The notes beneath the pieces are model-generated. The model was not told the DNA's origin. It ran no database searches and saw only the letters and a program-made list of their open reading frames with translations. From Motiliproteus sp965230185 (lineage in GTDB: Bacteria; Pseudomonadota; Gammaproteobacteria; Pseudomonadales; Balneatricaceae), in assembly GCA_965230185.1 (NCBI GenBank), contig OZ245995.1:2790001-2854000 (forward strand): a stretch of 64,000 nucleotides of DNA, written 5' to 3'. Numbering within the stretch: position 1 is the first letter of the stretch; each line of letters opens with the position of its first letter. Of the stretch, positions 33,194 to 42,899 are shown piece after piece. Position numbers and translations under genes: made by a program.

Positions 33194-33739
33194 ATGCTGA
33201 TTGATACCAGACGCTCCTGCCTGCTGGTAGTGGATATCCAGCAGAAACTGGTACCTGCAATTGCGGAAGCGGAACTGCTGGTGAAAAATGCCCGATGGCT
33301 GATAGAGATCGCGGGGATTGTCGACGTTCCGGTGCTGACCTCAGAACAGTACCCACAGGGACTGGGTCACACCATCGATGAGCTTGACGGGCTGCTGCCG
33401 GATAAAGGCAAAATGGAGAAGCTTCACTTCTCCTGTGCGGCCGATAGCAGCTGCCTTGCTAAAATCCAGAGCACGAACTGCGACCAGATTGTCATTATCG
33501 GTATGGAGACACATGTCTGCGTGCTGCAGACAGCGATGCAGCTTAAAGCGGCCGGCAAGGAGGTCTTTGTGGTGGCCGATGCCGTTTCATCCCGCAGCCT
33601 TGCCGATAAAGAGCTGGCACTGGCACGCATGCGTCAGAATGGCCTGCAGATAGTCAGCCGGGAGATGGTGGCTTTCGAATGGATGGAAAAATCGGGGACG
33701 GAGACCTTCAGAAAGATCAGCAAAGAGTATCTGCGCTGA
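33194..33739 (+). CDS. Isochorismatase-like cysteine hydrolase
   Basis: A 181-residue hydrolase of the YcaC subgroup. The catalytic triad is D14 (VVDIQQK), K76 (MEKLHFS) and C109 (METHVCVLQTA). Substrate unknown. AGGAG lies 7 bases before the ATG. It follows the MaoC gene by 36 bases and probably shares its transcript. Confidence 0.88.
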   Translation: MLIDTRRSCLLVVDIQQKLVPAIAEAELLVKNARWLIEIAGIVDVPVLTSEQYPQGLGHTIDELDGLLPDKGKMEKLHFSCAADSSCLAKIQSTNCDQIVIIGMETHVCVLQTAMQLKAAGKEVFVVADAVSSRSLADKELALARMRQNGLQIVSREMVAFEWMEKSGTETFRKISKEYLR

Positions 33740-33756
33740 CCCCCACCAGGGATCCG

Positions 33757-33791
33757 AAAAAAAAGGGGGCGAATTATTCACCCCTTTTTTT
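33757..33791. terminator. Bidirectional terminator, hydrolase / dsbD
   Basis: A run of A and GGGG faces CCCC and a run of T around a 12-base loop. It serves the converging hydrolase and dsbD genes. Confidence 0.85.
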
Positions 33792-33813
33792 ATTCCGGAT
33801 TGCCGCGCATCGC

Positions 33814-35679
33814 TCAGATCTGTTTCAGATGCTCGGTAAAGGCCGCGACTTCGGGTACACCTATCACCATTTTCGGCGGCTGCAGCTGCCCCAGGTCGTC
33901 GTAAAACACCAGCGCCGGAGGCCCAACGATCTGAAAACGATCGTAGAGGTCCTTCGCATCCTGATCGTTTGCCGTGACATCAACCTTAATCAGCATAAAA
34001 CGGTCCAGCTGCTGCTGAACTCCGGGGTCGGCAAAGGTGAAAAATTCCAGCTCGACGCAGGACACGCACCAATCAGCATAGAAATCCAGCATCACCGGCT
34101 TGTTCTGCCTGCGGGCCTCGGCCAGCAATGGCTCCAGAGCCTGATAGGAAGTCACCTTTGTAAACTGCGGCAGCTGCTGCTCTGCCTGGCCAGCCCCGCC
34201 GGCAAAACCCTGCAGCGGATAGACCAGGCTACGGTTGCCACCGGCAGCCCCGATCAGCAACGAACCACCATAGATCAGCATCAGAATGCCGATCGCCTTA
34301 CCAAACCGCTGAGTGCCGCCGGCAGTGTCCGGCAGCGCATCCACGGCCCGCAGATAGATAGCACTGACCACCAGGATGATACCGGTAAGCACCATCGTAA
34401 CGGCAATGGGAACCACCCGATCCAGCATCCAGACCGCCATCAGCAGCATGACCACACCGAAGCCGTTTCTGACGCTGTTCATCCAGGCGCCGGCTCGTGG
34501 CATCAGCTTACCGGCAGAGCTACCTATCAGAATCAGTGGCGCCCCCATACCCATGCTCAGTGCGAACAGAGCCACACCACCCAGCAGCGGATCACCGGTC
34601 TGCCCGATAAAGATCAACGCCCCGGCCAGTGGCGCAGCCACGCAGGGCCCGACAATCAGCGCCGAAAGCAGCCCCATTACAGCGACGCCGGCCAGCTCAC
34701 CTCCCTGCTGTGAGCGACTGATCCGATTAAGGCTGTTCTGGATACCCCGAGGCATTTCCATCTGGTAGAAACCGAACATCGCACCGGCGAAAATCACAAA
34801 CAGCAGACTGAATGCCGAAATAATCCAGGGGTTCTGGAAAGCAGCCTGCAGGTTCTCGCCAAACAGGCCGGCGAACACTCCGGCCAGCGTATAGGTGACG
34901 GCCATCGACAGCACATACACCAGCGACAACCAGAAGGCTCGTCGCGGCGAGCTGTTCTTCTGCCCGGCAATGACTCCCGCCAGAATCGGAACCATTGGAA
35001 ATACGCAGGGAGTCAGCGCCAGTGCCAGGCCGGCAACAAAAAACAACCCGCTGGTCAGCAGCCAGCTGCCGCTGGCCAGCGCGCTGGTAAACTGCCGCTG
35101 ATCGGTCAGAGACAGGCCATCAGATACAATACCCGCTCCCTGACCGGCTACCGATGGTGTCAGCGAAGCCTGTACCGGAGTGAATGCTGCCGTCTCGGTC
35201 GGTACCTGATTAATCGGAAGTTCCGTACTGACCGGAGGATAACAGATCCCCCCCTCCCAGCAGCCCTGGTACTCAATCTTCAGCAGATCATCGACAGGCT
35301 CACCGGCGATGCTGCGAACCCGGACTTTAATCAGCGCCTGCTGATAGTAGACGTCGACCCGCCCAAACAGCGGGTCCTCCTTGGGCTCCGATCTGGAAAA
35401 GCGGGTCTCCAGCACCTCAACCCGGTCAGAGGCCTGAATCTTCACCTTATCCCGATACAGGTAGTAATCATCCTCGATCGCCCAGCGCAGTTCGTAGATG
35501 CCGGGCGCTGTTTCAGTCCCCGAGAACAGGTAGGCCTGATCGACATCCAGCGGGCCATCGCTGTTGCCACTGAGACTATCAAACAATGAGGCCCTGGCCA
35601 GCGCAGCCACAAACAGCCACAGCAGCACAACCAGCAGCGATCTGAAGGCGCGGTCAGCGTAACGTTCGCTCACTAACAT
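33814..35679 (-). CDS. dsbD: Thiol:disulfide interchange protein DsbD
   Basis: This 621-residue inner-membrane protein brings reducing power from cytoplasmic thioredoxin to periplasmic DsbC, DsbE/CcmG and others. After a signal sequence (LLVVLLWLFVAALARA) come the N-terminal domain with C140 and C146, an eight-helix membrane domain with C225 (ALTPCVFPM) and C346 (IVGPCVAAP), and a C-terminal thioredoxin domain with C538-V-S-C541. All six working cysteines are present. Single gene, ending at a bidirectional terminator. Confidence 0.96.
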   Translation of the reverse strand: MLVSERYADRAFRSLLVVLLWLFVAALARASLFDSLSGNSDGPLDVDQAYLFSGTETAPGIYELRWAIEDDYYLYRDKVKIQASDRVEVLETRFSRSEPKEDPLFGRVDVYYQQALIKVRVRSIAGEPVDDLLKIEYQGCWEGGICYPPVSTELPINQVPTETAAFTPVQASLTPSVAGQGAGIVSDGLSLTDQRQFTSALASGSWLLTSGLFFVAGLALALTPCVFPMVPILAGVIAGQKNSSPRRAFWLSLVYVLSMAVTYTLAGVFAGLFGENLQAAFQNPWIISAFSLLFVIFAGAMFGFYQMEMPRGIQNSLNRISRSQQGGELAGVAVMGLLSALIVGPCVAAPLAGALIFIGQTGDPLLGGVALFALSMGMGAPLILIGSSAGKLMPRAGAWMNSVRNGFGVVMLLMAVWMLDRVVPIAVTMVLTGIILVVSAIYLRAVDALPDTAGGTQRFGKAIGILMLIYGGSLLIGAAGGNRSLVYPLQGFAGGAGQAEQQLPQFTKVTSYQALEPLLAEARRQNKPVMLDFYADWCVSCVELEFFTFADPGVQQQLDRFMLIKVDVTANDQDAKDLYDRFQIVGPPALVFYDDLGQLQPPKMVIGVPEVAAFTEHLKQI

Positions 35680-35770
35680 CCCCTGTATCCAATGAATTCA
35701 GCTTGATTGACTGCTGGCAGCGCCATTTGTTTCATCCACCGGCAAATATAGGCGCTGTGCCAGCCGGCCT

Positions 35771-36382
35771 TCAGAACCAGTCGTCGGTTCGACGACGACG
35801 CTTGGGCAGGTTGGGAATGATCAGGCCAATAATGATCCCGCCCAGCGCGACCGCACCACCCCGCAGGAACCAGCCCATCAGATTCTGTTCATCCATGCCG
35901 TCAATCTCGGCCTGCAGCCGGACGATTTCGTTTTCAAGCTGAGCGACCTGGGCGGTGGTTTTAGCCCGGGATTCGTTGATACGACTGAGCTCGGCGGTAC
36001 GCTGCCGCTTGACCTTCAGCAATTCGTCGCTCACCGAAGCCAGTTGCTCTGCCTGCGTTGCCTGGGTATCCCGGCTCTCTTTCAGCTCTTTCTCGGCTTC
36101 CGGCAGGCGCATCTTAACGCTGAGCCCTTCTTTAAGGTAACGACCGTCGATCCAGCCATCGACACCTCTGTCGGTGCGCACATGAACATAGCCGGTCTCT
36201 TTATTGCGGGCGATCAGCTTTAACGGGCTGCCTGCTGCCACCCTGGCCTTTATTTTGTACTGATTACTGGGGCCGCGGTGCATGTAAATTCTGACGTCAT
36301 CGGTAACATGATAAGACTGCGCAACAGCGGTGGATGAGACAGCGTAAAAAATACAGAGACAAAACAGAAAAACAGTTCGCAT
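35771..36382 (-). CDS. SH3-domain protein with coiled coil and membrane anchor
   Basis: A 203-residue protein with a signal peptide (residues 1-22, ending AVAQS), a bacterial SH3 domain (about 25-85; VRIYMHRGPSNQYKI, GWIDGRYL), a coiled coil (about 92-170) and a C-terminal membrane helix (LRGGAVALGGIIIGLIIPN) with a basic tail. This is the layout of the TIGR04211 family (E. coli YgiM-like). Role unknown; it probably spans from the periplasm to the membrane. Next to dsbD. Confidence 0.85.
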   Translation of the reverse strand: MRTVFLFCLCIFYAVSSTAVAQSYHVTDDVRIYMHRGPSNQYKIKARVAAGSPLKLIARNKETGYVHVRTDRGVDGWIDGRYLKEGLSVKMRLPEAEKELKESRDTQATQAEQLASVSDELLKVKRQRTAELSRINESRAKTTAQVAQLENEIVRLQAEIDGMDEQNLMGWFLRGGAVALGGIIIGLIIPNLPKRRRRTDDWF

Positions 36383-36566
36383 GAAATAGATACCGAGTAT
36401 TCAAAAATGTCCAGGTGGAAATAACCCGGGCGATTATAGCAGTCAGCCAGCACAGGGTTAAACTCACCGCCGTTAATTACGTTATGATTGCCCCCTTCAG
36501 CCGCCGCCCCGCCTTTTTCAGCGCAATCAGCTGCGGCAGAATCGGGAAATCTACAAGGATGCGCCG

Positions 36567-39347
36567 TTGAAAACGCTTTTCGATATTCAGCCGCTGCTGC
36601 CGGCCCTTACCGCCGGCGAACTGATACTGACACCAAACCGACGACTGTCGGCAAAGATCCTTGCCGCTTGGGCGAGCCATCAGAAATCCCTGAACCGGCA
36701 CGCCTGGCACAGCCCCCGGGTCTTCCCACTGGAGGGCTGGATACAGCAGAACTGGCTGGAGTTGCAGGACACCCGACCTCTGGAAACCGGTGGACGACTG
36801 CTGAACAACCGTCAGGAACAGCTGCTGTGGGAGCAAGTGATTCTTGAAGACCAGCAAAGTTCCCCGTTGCTTAAACCGTCCGGCGCCGCAATCCAGGCCA
36901 GCGCCGCCTGGCGCACCCTGAGACTGTGGCAGCAGCGCCATGATCAGGAGCCCTGGTTATCGCTTCGCACAGAGCCAGACCTGTTCAGCGGCTGGGTTGA
37001 AATATTTCAGCGCCGCTGCCAGCAGAATCGGTGGCTGATTCAGCCCCAGGTTGTTGAACAACTGGTGGATGCATTTGCCACCAATCGGCTACCCACAGAG
37101 ACCACCATCCACCTGGTGGCTTTCCAGGATCAGCCGCCACTCTATCAGCAGCTGATAGCCGCCGCCTCGGACAGCGTTATCAATGTTGAGCCGCCTGCGG
37201 CCAATCTTATCAACGGTGTCATCGGCTGCCCCCGTGGCGAGGATGAGCTTCAGCTGGCCGCACAGTGGGCCCGCCAGGTTCTGAGCACCGCCCCCGGAGC
37301 CTCCATCGGCATCGTTGTGCCGGACCTCAACCGTTTAAGAGCGGAAGTCGAACGTCAGTTTCTGGATCTGTTCGAACCTCTCCACAACCTGCCGGACAGC
37401 CCGGCAACTGCACCGCCCTTCAATATTTCCATGGGCGTTTCGCTGGCCGAGACCCCGGTCATCAGTGCGGCCCTGTTTATTCTGCGCCTGAAGCTGGCGC
37501 CTCTGGCGCTCGATGAACTCGGCTCTCTGCTCTACAACCCCTTCCTGCCCGGAAGGAATACCGAACTCCAGTGCCGGACAGACCTGGAAAACCGGCTGCG
37601 ATCACTCGGCAACAGTGAGTTCAGACTGGCCAGTCTGATCGAACAGCTGGAGGCGGTGATGCCGGCAGAGCAGCCGACGCTGCCAGAACACCCGCAACCG
37701 TCGCTGTTTGAAGACCCGGACGATACTCCCTGCCGGGAAAGCGGTTTGCTGCAGACCCTGACCTCTCTCAGAAGACACCGACTGCCAACAAGCGCGCTGC
37801 CCGGTCAGTGGGGTCCGATATTACAGCGGCTGTTGCTGGATTGCGGCTGGCCCGGCGAACGGTCAACCAACAGCCTCGAATATCAGCAGATAGAGCAGTG
37901 GTACGAGTTGCTGGCCCAACTGGTACATTTTGATCAACTACTCGGTAGTATCAGCCTGAATGAGGCGCTGAACCTGCTGCTGAAGGAGACCCGGGCGGCG
38001 GTATTCCAGCCCAGAACCCCCGAATCCCCGATTCAGATCCTGGGTCCGCTGGAAGCTGCCGGTCTGCAGTTCAGCCATCTCTGGGTAATGGGACTCAGCG
38101 ATGATTGCTGGCCTTCCCCACCAGCGCCGAATCCATTGCTGCCCGTAGCCTGTCAGCGCGAATTTAGGATGCCACACGCCACTCCGGAGCGGGAGCTGGA
38201 ATTCTGTGCGGGCCTGACCCGCACCTGGCTGAACAGCGCCGAAATCTGTGTATTCAGCTATCCGTACAGCCGGGATGATCAACAGCTGCGTCCCAGCGCC
38301 CTGATCAGCGGCTATCCGTCCCTGACCGAGGAGCAGCTGCCGATCACTCCGAATACTCGCTTTATACCCGGACAACAACGATCCGGCGAATCCCAGCGGC
38401 TGCTGGCCTCGGCTTCGCTGGAAACTGTCGTTACCGCAACCGCACCGGCGGTCTCCGCCGAGGAACTGCCCACTGTCCGGGGCGGCAGCGGCCTGCTGAA
38501 AAATCAGGCGCTCTGCCCCTTCAGCGGGTTCGCGGTGCACCGGCTGGGCGCCCGACCGCTGGAAACCCCGTCAACCGGGCTGAGCCCGGCCGAACGGGGA
38601 AACCTGATTCACGACGTTCTGGAGAGGTTGTGGCAGGAGCTGGGCGATCTGCAGAGCCTGAAAGCTCTGGACAGCAACCAGATCGAGCAGCTGGCGGACC
38701 GTCTCTGTCGGCAGGCACTGGTGCCGGTTCAGCGCAGAGTGGGGCAACATCTGAAGGAGCGCTTCTGGGTTATCGAACATCGCCGCCTGAGCCGACTGCT
38801 GCTGCGCTGGCTGGAGGTGGAAACACAGCGCGCCGACTTTGTGGTCGCCGCTACCGAACAGAGCCTGAAAAGCGAGCTGGCCGGCCTGCCGCTACAGCTT
38901 CGGATTGACCGGATTGACCGACTGGCGGACGGCTCGGTGATGCTGATCGATTATAAGACCGGTGAATCATCTACCCGCAACTGGACCGGAGACCGCCCCA
39001 GGGAACCGCAGCTGCCACTGTATGCTCTGTCCAGTCGCAAGAAGGTGGAGGCGCTCGGCTTCGCCCAGCTCAATGCCAGGGATGTCCGTTATAAAGGGGC
39101 CAGCGACAGCAGCAGCCCGGCCCCCGGGGTCAGACCGGTGGCATCGCAGAAACTGGACCTGCCCACCGAGTGGCCGGACCTGCTGGAGCACTGGCGTCAG
39201 GTGCTGGAAAGTCTGGCCCGGGACTTTATGGATGGCCGGGCGACCGTCGATCCGCTGGACAGCAATGCCTACAACTACAGCGGCCTCGAGCCCCTGAACA
39301 GGATCGCAGAGTTTGACCTGCTGGCGGAAGAGGAAATCACCCTATGA
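36567..39347 (+). CDS. AddB-like PD-(D/E)XK nuclease protein
   Basis: A 926-residue protein of the family called 'probable DNA repair protein', related to AddB. The N-terminus shows a helicase-like fold but no working P-loop (LTPNRRLSAKIL). The C-terminal nuclease is intact in motif: RGNLIHDVLERLW (about 670-690), RIDRIDR and VMLIDYKTGE (about 790-800). The cysteine cluster that holds an iron-sulfur centre in true AddB is not seen. It starts with TTG, with AAGGA 8 bases upstream. Its stop overlaps the ATG of the AddA-like helicase (ATGA), so the two are made together and probably form one complex. Confidence 0.87.
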   Translation: MKTLFDIQPLLPALTAGELILTPNRRLSAKILAAWASHQKSLNRHAWHSPRVFPLEGWIQQNWLELQDTRPLETGGRLLNNRQEQLLWEQVILEDQQSSPLLKPSGAAIQASAAWRTLRLWQQRHDQEPWLSLRTEPDLFSGWVEIFQRRCQQNRWLIQPQVVEQLVDAFATNRLPTETTIHLVAFQDQPPLYQQLIAAASDSVINVEPPAANLINGVIGCPRGEDELQLAAQWARQVLSTAPGASIGIVVPDLNRLRAEVERQFLDLFEPLHNLPDSPATAPPFNISMGVSLAETPVISAALFILRLKLAPLALDELGSLLYNPFLPGRNTELQCRTDLENRLRSLGNSEFRLASLIEQLEAVMPAEQPTLPEHPQPSLFEDPDDTPCRESGLLQTLTSLRRHRLPTSALPGQWGPILQRLLLDCGWPGERSTNSLEYQQIEQWYELLAQLVHFDQLLGSISLNEALNLLLKETRAAVFQPRTPESPIQILGPLEAAGLQFSHLWVMGLSDDCWPSPPAPNPLLPVACQREFRMPHATPERELEFCAGLTRTWLNSAEICVFSYPYSRDDQQLRPSALISGYPSLTEEQLPITPNTRFIPGQQRSGESQRLLASASLETVVTATAPAVSAEELPTVRGGSGLLKNQALCPFSGFAVHRLGARPLETPSTGLSPAERGNLIHDVLERLWQELGDLQSLKALDSNQIEQLADRLCRQALVPVQRRVGQHLKERFWVIEHRRLSRLLLRWLEVETQRADFVVAATEQSLKSELAGLPLQLRIDRIDRLADGSVMLIDYKTGESSTRNWTGDRPREPQLPLYALSSRKKVEALGFAQLNARDVRYKGASDSSSPAPGVRPVASQKLDLPTEWPDLLEHWRQVLESLARDFMDGRATVDPLDSNAYNYSGLEPLNRIAEFDLLAEEEITL

Positions 39348-42300
39348 CCATGACGCCCGCCGACGCTACACAACGCCAGCGCTGCCTGGATGGCCGCCGT
39401 TCTTTCTCGGTTCGCGCGCCGGCCGGATCCGGCAAAACGGAACTGCTGACCCAACGGGTGCTGGTACTGCTGTCCGGTGTCCGCAAACCGGAAGAGATTC
39501 TCTGTATCACTTTTACCCGTAAGGCAGCGGCGGAGATGCTGGATCGCATCCTGCAGACTCTGCGCTGGGCCGATTCCGCGCCGGAACCTGAAAGCGGCTA
39601 CAAACGCCAGGCCTGGCAACTGGCCCGCCGGGCGCTGGAGCAGAATCGCCAGCAGGGCTGGCAACTGCTGGAAAACCCATCCCGTCTTCGAATTCTGACC
39701 ATCGACGGCCTCTGTGCCCGGCTGACTAAAAGTCTGCCGGCACTGTCCGGATTCGGCTCGCAGCCGGATATTCTGCCCGACCCCTGGCCGGTTTATCAGC
39801 AGGCGGTACAGCGGCTGCTGGCAGAGCTGGACAGTGAGGATGAAATCGCCCACGCCCTGGAGAAACTACTCACCCATCTGGACAATCAGCTGGAAACCGC
39901 AGAACGGCTGCTTATATCGATGCTGGCCAGACGGGATCAGTGGCTGGGGCTGGTAGGCAGCGGAGCGGCCGTCGGCGGTGCCCGCCCCCTGCTCGAGCAG
40001 GCGCTGGACAGGTTGCTGCGCGAGGAACTGAACGAGATACGCGACCTGCTGACCCAGGCCGAATCGGAACTGGCATCACTGGCGGACTATGCGGCCGCCA
40101 ATCTTCAGCAGTCCGATCCCGACTCGTCACTGACCGCCTGCCTCGGAATGGTGGAACTGCCCGGCAGCGGCGCCGACCAGCTGTCCCGATGGCGCGCACT
40201 GTCGGAGCTCTGCCTGACAGACAAAGGGGACTGGCGCCGAAGCATCACCGTCAGGCAGGGTTTTCCAGCCGGTACCGGCAAAGCGGAAAAGGAGCAGGCA
40301 AAAGCGCGCAAATCAGCGCTGAAGTCTCTGCTGGCGGATCTGAAGGACATACCGGGACTCCGCGACCGCCTGTACCGGCTTCGGATGCTGCCCGGCAACC
40401 GCTACTCCGACGCCCAGTGGGCATTACTGGAAGCGCTCACTGTACTGTTACCGAACCTGGCCGCTCACCTGCTGATCTGTTTTACCGAACAGGGAGCGGT
40501 GGACTACCCGCAGATTACCGCGGCGGCATTGAGGGCTCTGGGGGACGAAGAGGAAGCCACTGATCTGTCGCTGATTCTGGATTACCAGATCCGCCATATT
40601 CTGGTAGACGAGTTTCAGGACACCGCAACGCCTCAGATTCAGCTGCTGGAAAAACTGACTCGCGGCTGGGAGCCGGGTGACGGCCGAACGCTGTTTATCG
40701 TCGGCGACGGCATGCAGTCCTGCTACGGATTCCGGGACGCCAATGTCGGCCTGTTCCTGGATGCCCGCAAGCACGGAATCGGCGATGTCGATCTGGAAGC
40801 GGCAGACCTGTGCGTGAATTTCCGTTCTCAGCAGGGCGTAGTTGACTGGGTTAACCGGGTGTTTCAGGAAGCCTTCCCCGAGCGTGATGACATCAGTCGC
40901 GGCGCCGTCAGCTACGAACAATCCGTGGCCTTCAACCCGGCGCTGAGCGGAGAAGCGGTCAGCGTTGAGTGCTTCGCCGGTTTCGGCGACCGTCGTGCCG
41001 AGGCGCTGCGCACAGTCGAGCTGGTGCAGGAGGCCTTTGCCCGGAATCCACAGGGCTCAGTGGCGATCCTGGTCAGAAACCGCCCCCACCTGCGGGAGAT
41101 CCTGCCGGCACTGCGGGAAGCCGGACTACGCTGGCAGGCGACCGATCTGGACAGCCTCTCTTCACGTATGTGGGTGATCGACCTGGTTTCCCTGCTGCGG
41201 GCGCTGATCAATCCAGCCGATCGTATCGCCTGGCTGGCGCTGCTGCGAGCCCCCTGGGTCGGACTCGACAACAGCGACCTGCTGGCCGTAGCCGGCGCCG
41301 AAGGCAAGCACCTGTGCCTGTGGACGAGGCTGCAGAACAGCCAGGAACTACCGCTGTCGGCGGAAGGTGGGGTCCGGGTTTCCCGGCTGGTTCAGGTACT
41401 GGAGCACAGCCTGGAGCAGAAGCAGCGCAAACCGCTGCGTATCTGGCTGGAAGGCACCTGGCTGGCGCTGGGCGGCCCGGCCTCCCTCAGCTCCGCCTCT
41501 CAGCTGGACGACATCCAGCGGGTTTTCGCCCTGCTGGCCGAACATGATCGTGGCGCTCAACTGGACAGTTATGAGCTGTTTATACGCGATCTGGAGCGGC
41601 TGTTTGTGGCCCCCGACAGCGACGCCGATCCGCGCCTGCAGGTCATGACCATTCACAAGTCCAAAGGACTGGAATTCGATACCGTCATCATCGCCGGCCT
41701 GGACCGTTCTCCCAGAGTTGAAGAGAAGCAACTGCTGCTATGGCAGCAGCGACTCACCGACAGCGGCCGCCAGGATCTGTTACTGGGACCGCTGGCTGCC
41801 ACCGGCGACGATGAGGATCCCCTGTATCAGTATCTGCGCCAGGAGCAGGCCCTGAAAAACCAGATGGAGGGGACTCGCCTGCTTTACGTCGGCACCACCC
41901 GCGCCGTTCAGAAGCTGCACTTGCTGGCCCATCTCAGTATCAGCAGCCGCAGTGGAGAACCGGCCGCTCCTTCCGGGCGCTCTCTGCTCGGTGCTATCTG
42001 GGAGCAGGTCAGCGAGCAGGCCGTGATCACATCAGCCGATTCTGACACCGGCTCGCAGCCGCACCGGGTATTACGTCGAATAATGCGCCTGCCAGCCGGT
42101 TTCGAGGTACAGGTATCCGGTAACGATAATCTGCTGCGATTAAGAGAAGACGCAGAGTTCACCAGTGATGACGGAGAAAACCGCCCCCAGATCAACTGGC
42201 AGGAACTGCCACGTCATATCGGCACTCTCACCCACCGGATTCTGCGACAACTGGTGCTCCACCCGGAGCATTACCGAAATCGTGATTCCCTGGTGGATTA

Positions 42301-42733
42301 CCATCCCGCCTGGCAACGCCAGCTGGAACAGCTTGGCGTCTCCGCCGGCCAGTGCGTTGAGGCAGCTACCGCCGTTGACCAGCTGATCCGAAATACGCTG
42401 GCCGACCCGACCGGACGCTGGATTCTCGACCCGGATCACCGGGACAGCGCCTGCGAACTGCCCGTCAGCTTCTTCAATGGCTTCCAGACCCGACAACTGA
42501 TCATCGACCGCACGTTTATCGACGAGCGCGGATGCCGCTGGATTATTGACTATAAGACCGCGGCGATTCCCGATGGCGAGGAACAGGCGACGTTTCTGGC
42601 GGCGGAAGCGCTGCGTTACCAGAAACAGCTGGCGGGCTACTGCAACGCTTTCAGAAAACTGGGCAGCGAACCGGTCCGGGCGGCGCTGTACTTCCCGCAG
42701 TTCAGCTATTTCCATGAGCTGACCGGAATCTGA
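39344..42733 (+). CDS. AddA-like UvrD-family helicase-nuclease
   Basis: A 1129-residue superfamily I helicase with a C-terminal nuclease. Walker A VRAPAGSGKTELL (about 23-35), DExx box LVDEFQDTATPQ (about 420), motif III GDGMQSCYGFRDAN, motif V HKSKGLEFDTVI, motif VI LLYVGTTRAVQKL. The C-terminal part has THRILRQLV and WIIDYKTA (about 1065), a PD-(D/E)XK nuclease. With the overlapping upstream gene it resembles AddAB, which resects broken DNA ends for RecA. Whether the cell also has RecBCD cannot be judged from this window. Confidence 0.9.
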   Translation: MTMTPADATQRQRCLDGRRSFSVRAPAGSGKTELLTQRVLVLLSGVRKPEEILCITFTRKAAAEMLDRILQTLRWADSAPEPESGYKRQAWQLARRALEQNRQQGWQLLENPSRLRILTIDGLCARLTKSLPALSGFGSQPDILPDPWPVYQQAVQRLLAELDSEDEIAHALEKLLTHLDNQLETAERLLISMLARRDQWLGLVGSGAAVGGARPLLEQALDRLLREELNEIRDLLTQAESELASLADYAAANLQQSDPDSSLTACLGMVELPGSGADQLSRWRALSELCLTDKGDWRRSITVRQGFPAGTGKAEKEQAKARKSALKSLLADLKDIPGLRDRLYRLRMLPGNRYSDAQWALLEALTVLLPNLAAHLLICFTEQGAVDYPQITAAALRALGDEEEATDLSLILDYQIRHILVDEFQDTATPQIQLLEKLTRGWEPGDGRTLFIVGDGMQSCYGFRDANVGLFLDARKHGIGDVDLEAADLCVNFRSQQGVVDWVNRVFQEAFPERDDISRGAVSYEQSVAFNPALSGEAVSVECFAGFGDRRAEALRTVELVQEAFARNPQGSVAILVRNRPHLREILPALREAGLRWQATDLDSLSSRMWVIDLVSLLRALINPADRIAWLALLRAPWVGLDNSDLLAVAGAEGKHLCLWTRLQNSQELPLSAEGGVRVSRLVQVLEHSLEQKQRKPLRIWLEGTWLALGGPASLSSASQLDDIQRVFALLAEHDRGAQLDSYELFIRDLERLFVAPDSDADPRLQVMTIHKSKGLEFDTVIIAGLDRSPRVEEKQLLLWQQRLTDSGRQDLLLGPLAATGDDEDPLYQYLRQEQALKNQMEGTRLLYVGTTRAVQKLHLLAHLSISSRSGEPAAPSGRSLLGAIWEQVSEQAVITSADSDTGSQPHRVLRRIMRLPAGFEVQVSGNDNLLRLREDAEFTSDDGENRPQINWQELPRHIGTLTHRILRQLVLHPEHYRNRDSLVDYHPAWQRQLEQLGVSAGQCVEAATAVDQLIRNTLADPTGRWILDPDHRDSACELPVSFFNGFQTRQLIIDRTFIDERGCRWIIDYKTAAIPDGEEQATFLAAEALRYQKQLAGYCNAFRKLGSEPVRAALYFPQFSYFHELTGI

Positions 42734-42899
42734 ACAGCTCAAAGGGGTGGCGGGAGTTGACCATAGTCGAAAGCGCCCGCTATTTTGCGATGCTCGCATT
42801 ACACTGACTGCGCTAATATGATAAAAGATACGCCCAGATAAGGTATCCGGAGGGATTCCCTGTAGAAGATACCAGTGCTTAAACCAGTAGGAAGCTTCA

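Noticed and set aside
39940..40563. 207-codon frame inside the AddA-like gene
   Set aside because: Arginine- and glycine-rich out-of-frame reading of a high G+C gene; no ribosome site.
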